From positions 1-10,739 of the forward strand of contig CALAMM010000027.1 in assembly GCA_937925775.1 (NCBI GenBank): 10,739 bases of DNA, given 5' to 3'. Made by a program: the position numbers and the translations under genes. The number at the start of each line of letters is the position of its first letter. Position 1 is the stretch's first letter. Shown piece by piece: positions 6,439-10,739 of this stretch. The notes under the pieces are model-generated. The model saw only the letters and a program-made list of their open reading frames with translations, made no database searches and was not told where the DNA came from. This DNA is from an uncultured Fimbriimonadales bacterium. GTDB taxonomy: Bacteria > Armatimonadota > Fimbriimonadia > Fimbriimonadales > GBS-DC.

Positions 6439-7191
6439 ATGAAACAAGATATCTGCTGGTGGTGCTATCAAGGGCGCGTCGAGCCAAAACGCCTGATTGC
6501 TGAAGCGAAACGCATCGGGTACGAAGGGTTCGAACTGGTTCCCGAGCCGATGTGGGATCTGGTAAAGGAAGCGGGGCTGAAAATCGTCACGCATAGCGGG
6601 CACGGAACCATCGAAAACGGTATGAACGACCCGCGCAACCACAGCCGAATCGAGGACGAACTGAAAGCGAATATCGACAAAGCCGTGCAGTACGAGATTC
6701 CCATCCTGATTTGCTTTTCGGGCAACCGCCGCGGGCGTCCCGATGAGGAGGGTATCGAGCATACTGCCGCCTGTCTCAAGCGCGTCGCGCCCTACGCCGA
6801 ACAGAAAGGCGTGACGCTGGCGCTCGAAATCCTCAACAGTAAGGTCGACCATCGCGACTATCAGTTCGACAAGATGCGCTGGGGGGTGCGCGTGGTGGAA
6901 CTGGTCAACTCGCCCCGTGTGAAGATTCTCTACGACATCTACCACGCCCAGATTATGGAGGGCGACATCATCCGCACGATTCGCACCCATCACGACAAAA
7001 TCGCCCACTATCACACCGCCGGCAACCCTGGGCGTAACGAACTCGACGATACCCAGGAGCTTTACTACCCTGCGATTATGAGAGCCATCAAAGAAACAGG
7101 CTACACAGGCTGGATTGGGCAGGAGTTTGTGCCGAGGGGCGATCCGATTGCCGCGTTGAGAGAGGCGTTCGAGCGGTGCAGTGTGGGGTAG
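6439..7191 (+). CDS. Hydroxypyruvate isomerase-like TIM barrel (AP endonuclease 2 family)
   Basis: A 250-residue sugar isomerase-like protein related to hydroxypyruvate isomerase (Hyi, ~258 residues), which interconverts hydroxypyruvate and tartronate semialdehyde. The barrel shows the opening MKQDICWWCY, FELVPEPMW, VTHSGH, and the metal-site residues Glu130 (LALEILNS), Asp166 and His169 (LYDIYHAQ), His192 (AHYHTAGNPGRNELD) and Glu229 (IGQEF). The HTAGNPGRNELD stretch is characteristic of the Hyi group. Two starts are possible: ATG 6439 with GAGGTG before it, where family resemblance begins, or ATG 6424 (five residues longer), which would be read as a leaderless message. No glyoxylate or tartronate genes are nearby, so the true substrate is open; relatives are often simply called sugar phosphate isomerase/epimerase. 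Confidence 0.82.
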   Translation: MKQDICWWCYQGRVEPKRLIAEAKRIGYEGFELVPEPMWDLVKEAGLKIVTHSGHGTIENGMNDPRNHSRIEDELKANIDKAVQYEIPILICFSGNRRGRPDEEGIEHTAACLKRVAPYAEQKGVTLALEILNSKVDHRDYQFDKMRWGVRVVELVNSPRVKILYDIYHAQIMEGDIIRTIRTHHDKIAHYHTAGNPGRNELDDTQELYYPAIMRAIKETGYTGWIGQEFVPRGDPIAALREAFERCSVG

Positions 7192-7212
7192 GCTCCGAGA
7201 GAGGGAGTTCAG

Positions 7213-7221
7213 TGGTATAAT
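7213..7221 (+). promoter_or_regulatory. Extended -10 TGGTATAAT for the metal ATPase, likely leaderless
   Basis: TGGTATAAT combines the TGN extension with a perfect -10 at 7216-7221. Six bases later comes the ATG (7228), the usual distance to the transcription start, so the mRNA should begin at or next to the A of ATG. No Shine-Dalgarno is present, and the -35 position holds no consensus. Confidence 0.65.
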
Positions 7222-7227
7222 CCCCTT

Positions 7228-9120
7228 ATGGCGTCGTGTGCGTGCAGCGCCCACTGTTGGCAAGCGTGGCGTGAGAACTGGCGGATTGGCGTGGGGTTGG
7301 CGCTTGCGCTGGGGGCAGAAGTTGCAGAGTGGCTGGGGGTAGAGGGCGTCGCGCCTGCGTTGATGGCGATAGTGGCGATTGGGGTTGCAGGGCGCGCGGT
7401 AATCTGGCGAGGGCTACTCGCGTTGGCTCGGTTTCGTCCCAACATCTACATGCTGATGACGCTTGCAGGCGCGGGCGCGGTTGCGCTCGGCAAGTGGGGC
7501 GAGGCGGCGGTCGTGCTGACACTGTACGCGCTCGCGGAACTGCTGGAGCAACGCGCGTCCGACCGCGCGGAGCGCAGCTTGCGTGCCGCGCTGGAGCTTG
7601 CGCCCGCAGAAGCCTCTGTGCTGACACCCGACGGTGTATGGCGTACCCTGCCCCTCACGCACATCCGCGTTGGACAGCGCGTGCGCGTCAAGCCTGGTGA
7701 GCGCATTCCGCTCGACGGAACTGTCGTCGCAGGTGCGTCGGCGGTGGATCCGTCGCCCATCACAGGCGAAAGCGTCCCCGTGGAGAGGTCTGCAGGCGAT
7801 CTGGTTTACGCAGGTATGCTGAACCTGCAAGGCTTGTTGGAGATTGAGGTCACTGCCCCTGCCGACCAGACGCTGGTGGCGCATATCGCCCGCACTGTAG
7901 CACAAGCGCAGGCGCGTCGAGCGCAGGTCGACCGATTGATGGATCGCTTCGCGCGGGTCTATACGCCGCTGATGCTGGGGCTGGCGACCAGCGTGGCTGT
8001 GCTGCCCCCACTCATCACAGGTACACCGTTTGCGGACTGGCTCTATCGTGGGCTGGTGTTCCTTGTGCTGGGCTGTCCGTGCGCGCTGGTGATTAGCACG
8101 CCCGTCACGCTGCTGAGCGCGTTGACGGGGCTGGCACGGCGCGGCGTGGTGGTCAAGGGCGCGGTCGTGCTGGAACAGGCGGCGGGACTGCGTGCCTTCG
8201 CGTTCGATAAAACTGGGACGCTCACCTACGGGAAGCAGGGCGTGGAACACGCCCGTAGCCTTGACCGACAGCCCCTGCAGAGCCATTTGGACATCGCGCT
8301 CAGCCTCGCGATGCGCTCGGAACATCCGATTGCGCACGCAATCCACGACTACTGTCTCAAGCACGGGGCAACGGCGCGAGCGGTCGAAGCGTTCGAGGCG
8401 GCGCCAGGGCTGGGTATATCGGGCGTGGTGGACGGTAAGCTCTTTCGGATGGGCAATCATCGCTTTGTGGAACAGCATGACGCCTGCTCTAAGGCGTTGG
8501 AGACCGTGCTGGAGCAGTTGGAGGCGCAGGGGCTGACAACGGTAGTGCTGTTTGACCATCAGCCGCGCGCGGTGTTCGCGCTGCGTGATACGGCGCGCCC
8601 CGACGCGGCGACCGCCGTCGCGCAACTCCACACACTGCGCGTGCACACCGCGTTGCTCACTGGCGATACGCAGGCAACGGCTGAAGCGATTGCGCAGCAA
8701 ACGGGCGTTCAGGAACGCTATGCCGAGCTGCTGCCCCACGAAAAGGCACAGGCTATCGAGGCGTTGCGAGCGCGGTTCGGGCGCGTAGGCATGGCAGGCG
8801 ACGGAATCAACGATGCCCCTGCGTTAGCAACCGCCGATGTGGGCGTCAGCTTCGCCGAGCGAGGGACCGACCTCGCCCTCGAAACCGCCGATGTCGCCCT
8901 GATGCGCCACGACCTGACGCTCATCCCTGCGCTCATTCGCACGGCGCGCGCCGCGATGGGCATAATCAAGCAGAATATCGTCTTCGTGCTTGCGGTGCGC
9001 ACCGCCTTCATCGGGCTTGCCCTCGCTGGGCAGACCACACTCTGGATGGCGATACTGGCGGATATGGGCGTCACGCTGCTGGTAATCGGCAACGGCTGGC
9101 GGGCAGGACTAACGAGGTGA
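7228..9120 (+). CDS. P1B-type heavy-metal-exporting ATPase (probable Zn/Cd/Pb)
   Basis: A 630-residue P-type ATPase pumping soft metal ions out of the cytoplasm. Landmarks: TGES in the actuator domain (179-182), membrane metal site CPC (283-285), phosphorylation site DKTGTLT with Asp327, SEHP of the nucleotide domain (364-367), GDGINDAP (524-531), and the final helices with KQN (581-583) and ADMGVTLLVIGNG. The CPC plus the last-helix Asp612-Met-Gly pattern fits the P1B-2 (ZntA/CadA) group for Zn, Cd and Pb rather than copper. The usual N-terminal GMTCxxC domain is absent; the protein opens instead with a short Cys/His tip, MASCACSAHC, followed by hydrophobic segments. No ArsR or MerR regulator adjoins it. 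The start is fixed by the -10 six bases upstream. Shorter than ZntA (~730) mainly because the metal-binding domain is missing. Confidence 0.93.
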   Translation: MASCACSAHCWQAWRENWRIGVGLALALGAEVAEWLGVEGVAPALMAIVAIGVAGRAVIWRGLLALARFRPNIYMLMTLAGAGAVALGKWGEAAVVLTLYALAELLEQRASDRAERSLRAALELAPAEASVLTPDGVWRTLPLTHIRVGQRVRVKPGERIPLDGTVVAGASAVDPSPITGESVPVERSAGDLVYAGMLNLQGLLEIEVTAPADQTLVAHIARTVAQAQARRAQVDRLMDRFARVYTPLMLGLATSVAVLPPLITGTPFADWLYRGLVFLVLGCPCALVISTPVTLLSALTGLARRGVVVKGAVVLEQAAGLRAFAFDKTGTLTYGKQGVEHARSLDRQPLQSHLDIALSLAMRSEHPIAHAIHDYCLKHGATARAVEAFEAAPGLGISGVVDGKLFRMGNHRFVEQHDACSKALETVLEQLEAQGLTTVVLFDHQPRAVFALRDTARPDAATAVAQLHTLRVHTALLTGDTQATAEAIAQQTGVQERYAELLPHEKAQAIEALRARFGRVGMAGDGINDAPALATADVGVSFAERGTDLALETADVALMRHDLTLIPALIRTARAAMGIIKQNIVFVLAVRTAFIGLALAGQTTLWMAILADMGVTLLVIGNGWRAGLTR

Positions 9121-9131
9121 ACGGATTCACC
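9116..9131 (+). terminator. Weak hairpin at the ATPase stop codon
   Basis: GGTGAA and TTCACC form a six-base-pair stem with a CGGA loop spanning the TGA stop. No clean T-run follows (GTCCTCTTA), so a terminator role is only possible. Confidence 0.25.
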
Positions 9132-9165
9132 GTCCTCTTATGCAGCGGTTGAGACGGGGGTCAGG

Positions 9166-9171
9166 TACACT
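9166..9171 (+). promoter_or_regulatory. -10 TACACT for the porin-like gene
   Basis: In the context CAGGTACACT, resembling the CAGGTACAAT elements at 6407-6416 and 10000-10009. Transcription would start near 9178, about eight bases before the ATG, leaving no room for a Shine-Dalgarno. A TTGAGA at 9149 is only 11 bases away, too close to serve as -35. Confidence 0.4.
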
Positions 9172-9185
9172 TTACCGAGAAGCCT

Positions 9186-10046
9186 ATGCGACGCCGACTG
9201 GGCATGCTGTTGCTGATTGGGCTATATGCGTGCTGCGAAGCCCAGCATCCGACGGTTTTTTTCGGCGCACGGTTCCACCTCCAAGCGCGGGCTGACGAGC
9301 GCACCACCGTGCTGCGCTGGTATGACGACCTCGCGCGCCACTCGGTGGTGTTTTTGCAGCTCTATCACGAGGCGGGCTACGGCGCGTATGTGGCGCAACG
9401 CCTGCAGAACCTTGCGACCGATCGCACCCGCACAGCATTAGACGAAGCATACATCGAACGGCTCGAAGGCTGGCGCGTAGGCAAGTTCTACGCTCCGTTC
9501 GGCGCAGGACTGCTGCTCAATGAGAGTGTGCTTGCAGTGCAGTCGCCTACGCGGTTCGCTATCGGCGACTTGCCGATGCGGGTGGCGTACCTCTATAACG
9601 GCTCTGAGCGCCAGCAGGGGCTTTATGTGCGCGTGGGCACAGTGCGTGGCGGCGTGTCGGTGGGTGTGGGACGCCATTTCGGAATCGATCCGCACGCTTT
9701 TGCCGTGTGGGAGCTGCCCGAACGCTCCCGCTCCCCCGACGGCTACGACCTCCTCTACGGCGCAGACTATACCCTGCATATTGGCAGCGCGGCGGTGCAG
9801 TTGGAATGGCTCTACAGCGACGGCAGGCGCGTGCAAGCAACGCACTGGCTGGCGACGCGGCTCTCGCTGCGCTCGCTGCCACTTCAGCCCGAACTCACTG
9901 CTGCCTACCAGAGCGACTCGGCGCAGCTCAGTTGGCGAGTCGCGCTCCAGCAACGCGCAGGCGAGCGCACACGACTGAACTTCACCCTGCGCGGGAAAGC
10001 AGGTACAATAGAGTTTGTTGCGGTCGGATTGCAGGGGGACTTGTAG
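9186..10046 (+). CDS. Exported protein, possible outer-membrane beta-barrel
   Basis: I do not recognise a named family. The 286-residue protein begins with a signal peptide (MRRRLG, hydrophobic LLLIGLYA, then CCEA-Q, likely cleavage near residue 19; a lipoprotein-type cleavage at Cys16 is less likely because Tyr precedes Ala-Cys). The rest has no hydrophobic helix but many alternating polar/hydrophobic segments of beta type. The stretch DEAYIERLEGWRVGKFYAPFGAG (residues 86-108) resembles the strand-turn seen in phosphate-selective and similar porins, where a Tyr-rich strand is followed by Gly-Lys-Phe-x-x-Pro-Phe-Gly. Later strand-like segments include GLYVRVGTVRGGVSVGVGRHFG and the last 40 residues. 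It lacks a terminal aromatic residue, which weakens the barrel idea. It is separated from the ATPase by 65 bases with its own -10, and its end carries the promoter of the next gene. Confidence 0.6.
   Translation: MRRRLGMLLLIGLYACCEAQHPTVFFGARFHLQARADERTTVLRWYDDLARHSVVFLQLYHEAGYGAYVAQRLQNLATDRTRTALDEAYIERLEGWRVGKFYAPFGAGLLLNESVLAVQSPTRFAIGDLPMRVAYLYNGSERQQGLYVRVGTVRGGVSVGVGRHFGIDPHAFAVWELPERSRSPDGYDLLYGADYTLHIGSAAVQLEWLYSDGRRVQATHWLATRLSLRSLPLQPELTAAYQSDSAQLSWRVALQQRAGERTRLNFTLRGKAGTIEFVAVGLQGDL
10004..10009 (+). promoter_or_regulatory. -10 TACAAT for the J-like gene, inside the preceding gene
   Basis: TACAAT within AAAGCAGGTACAAT, identical over 14 bases to the element before the isomerase-like gene. 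TTCACC lies 17 bases upstream (9981-9986) as a partial -35. The element overlaps codons near the end of the porin-like gene. Confidence 0.5.
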
Positions 10047-10048
10047 CG

Positions 10049-10492
10049 ATGGCACTGGGACGACGGATTACGCGGCTGATGAAGGCGCACTGGAACGAGC
10101 TGCTGGAGCGCGTGGAGGCGGTGATTCGCGAGGAGGAGGCGGAGCAGGCAGCGCGGCAGAACGCCCAGCAGGAGCTGGAAGACGCGCTGCAAGTGCCTTC
10201 CTTGGGGACGCCTCGCGCCACGCATTCTTCAACCCCACCCCCGACGACGCAGGCGGCGGAGTGGGCACGCGCCTTGCGGGTGTTAGGGCTAACGCAAGAT
10301 GCCGACCTCGCAGCGGCGCGCCGCGCGTATCGCGAACTTATCGCCCGTTGCGACCCCGCACGGTTCCCCGAAAACAGCCCTGAACGCGCCAAAGCCGAGC
10401 AGATCCGTCAACGCATCGAGCAAGCCTATCAAACATTGCTGCTTCACTTAGACCACAGCGCACAGCGGTTCAAGAACCTGTCTGTGGATTAA
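10049..10492 (+). CDS. Small protein with PspA-like N-terminal helix and degenerate J-like domain
   Basis: A 147-residue protein in two parts. Residues 1-26 (MALGRRITRLMKAHWNELLE...) resemble the amphipathic first helix of PspA/Vipp1-type membrane-binding proteins, followed by a Glu/Gln/Ala-rich helix to about 48. A Pro/Thr/Ser linker (50-68) leads to residues 71-132, which follow the helical pattern of a J domain: WARALRVLGL, RRAYRELIAR, then QRIEQAYQTLL. The His-Pro-Asp needed to stimulate Hsp70 is replaced by Asp-Pro-Ala in RCDPARFP, so ordinary DnaJ activity is not expected. Start: ATG two bases after the previous stop, with AGGGGG ten bases upstream; a longer frame back to 9707 only overlaps the porin-like gene. 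No hsp70 or psp gene is near. Function unknown; both domain calls are by eye. Confidence 0.65.
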   Translation: MALGRRITRLMKAHWNELLERVEAVIREEEAEQAARQNAQQELEDALQVPSLGTPRATHSSTPPPTTQAAEWARALRVLGLTQDADLAAARRAYRELIARCDPARFPENSPERAKAEQIRQRIEQAYQTLLLHLDHSAQRFKNLSVD

Positions 10493-10494
10493 GT

Positions 10495-10506
10495 CCCCCG
10501 AAGGGG
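10495..10506 (+). terminator. Short hairpin after the J-like gene
   Basis: CCCC-GAA-GGGG three bases after the stop codon. It may end transcription of the J-like gene, but the following TTAAG is not a T-run. It may equally be the first element of the hairpin cluster. Confidence 0.3.
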
Positions 10507-10545
10507 TTAAGCCATCCCTCCTCTCTCGCGTTCTCTCCTGCGTGC

Positions 10546-10723
10546 CCCGTGAACGGGATAGGTTCCCCCTGCAAGCAGGTGGCTTGGACATTCTTGTCCA
10601 AGCGCAAACACAAGTGGCTTGGACATTCCTGTCCAAGCGTGGGTGCGACGACAGTCCTGTCGTCGCGAGTTCGTCGGCGGGACGCCGACGCTACGAATGT
10701 GGCTTGGACATTCTTGTCCAAGC
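10546..10723. repeat. Cluster of seven short palindromic (hairpin) elements
   Basis: The intergenic stretch after the J-like gene is non-coding and almost filled with inverted repeats. In order: CCCGT/ACGGG (10546-10557), CCTGC/GCAGG (10568-10579), and three copies of family A with arms GCTTGGACA and TGTCCAAGC around a four-base TTCT or TTCC loop (10582-10603, 10617-10638, 10702-10723). Family B has arms GCGACGACA and TGTCGTCGC around GTCC (10645-10666). Family C has arms CGTCGGCG and CGCCGACG around GGA (10672-10690). From the first A copy on, elements start every 27-35 bases. A and B share the 9+4+9 design and the inner GACA...TGTC, while three arm positions differ with matching changes on the other side. 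This looks like a REP-type interspersed palindrome family. Open frames seen here on the minus strand arise from the repeats. Confidence 0.8.
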
Positions 10724-10739
10724 ACAGACGCCTCTCCCC
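10724..10739. other. Window edge after the hairpin cluster
   Basis: Sixteen bases, too few to read. Further hairpin copies may follow outside the window. Confidence 0.3.

Noticed and set aside
7414..8739. 441-codon open frame antisense to the metal ATPase
   Set aside because: The sense frame carries every P-type ATPase motif; the antisense frame is rich in Arg, His and Gln without domain logic, a usual shadow in GC-rich genes.
9149..9171. TTGAGA/TACACT as a classical promoter for the porin-like gene
   Set aside because: The spacer is only 11 bases, too short for sigma-70 type recognition; only the -10 is kept.
9707..10048. 114-codon upstream extension of the J-like protein
   Set aside because: It overlaps the porin-like coding sequence in another frame with Arg/Ala-rich noise. 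The ATG at 10049 directly follows the previous stop, with AGGGGG upstream.
10582..10723. Possible CRISPR array
   Set aside because: The repeated units are themselves palindromes of 19-22 bases separated by about 5-13 bases, of three different sequences and with no unique spacers of 25-40 bases; no cas genes are present.
10448..10725. Three overlapping minus-strand open frames of 62-83 codons
   Set aside because: They run through the palindromes, and their repeated peptide phrases (such as GQECPSH and DKNVQAT) are just translations of the repeat. No ribosome site or family resemblance.

Overview
The window is a gene-dense stretch of bacterial chromosome, visibly GC-rich, with ten protein-coding genes. 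One of them (tpiA) enters from the left edge. There are no rRNA or tRNA genes, phage genes, transposases or CRISPR arrays. The genes are mostly housekeeping: glycolysis, pyrimidine and purine nucleotide metabolism, dUTP hygiene, redox, cell wall and signalling. The envelope genes suggest a diderm (a TlpA-like thioredoxin with a signal peptide and a possible outer-membrane barrel). From overall gene style and the hairpin repeats at the right end my impression is Armatimonadota, perhaps a thermophilic Fimbriimonadales relative. That is a low-confidence inference, not something the sequence proves.

Layout. 1-606 (+): 3' part of tpiA, meeting pyrF tail to tail with a single base between the stops. 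608-1788 (-): a tlpA-like gene followed by pyrF with an ATGA overlap, read leftward. 1789-2053: divergent control region. 2054-3352 (+): gmk, then directly (TAA-ATG, same frame) an SH3b-NlpC/P60 peptidase gene. 3361-5534 (-): a soluble GAF-PAS histidine kinase gene followed by dut, again with an ATGA overlap. 5535-5711: second divergent control region with a -10 element on each strand. 5712-9120 (+): CPBP-family membrane protein, hydroxypyruvate-isomerase-like TIM barrel, and a P1B-type heavy-metal ATPase. 9186-10492 (+): an exported porin-like protein and a small protein with a PspA-like N-terminal helix and a degenerate J-like domain. 10493-10739: a non-coding cluster of at least seven short hairpins.

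Regulation visible in the sequence. Many genes carry a -10 element of the form GGTAYAMT or TATAAT very close to the start codon, with little or no -35 box. For the metal ATPase the -10 ends six bases before ATG and there is no Shine-Dalgarno, so the mRNA is probably leaderless. Other genes (tlpA, gmk, histidine kinase, CPBP) have good Shine-Dalgarno sequences, and these decide starts that differ from the longest open frame.

I see no obvious new defence, mobile or biosynthetic system. The most interesting signals are the hairpin cluster, where different stem sequences keep identical pairing, the leaderless promoter architecture, and the small PspA-helix/J-like protein.
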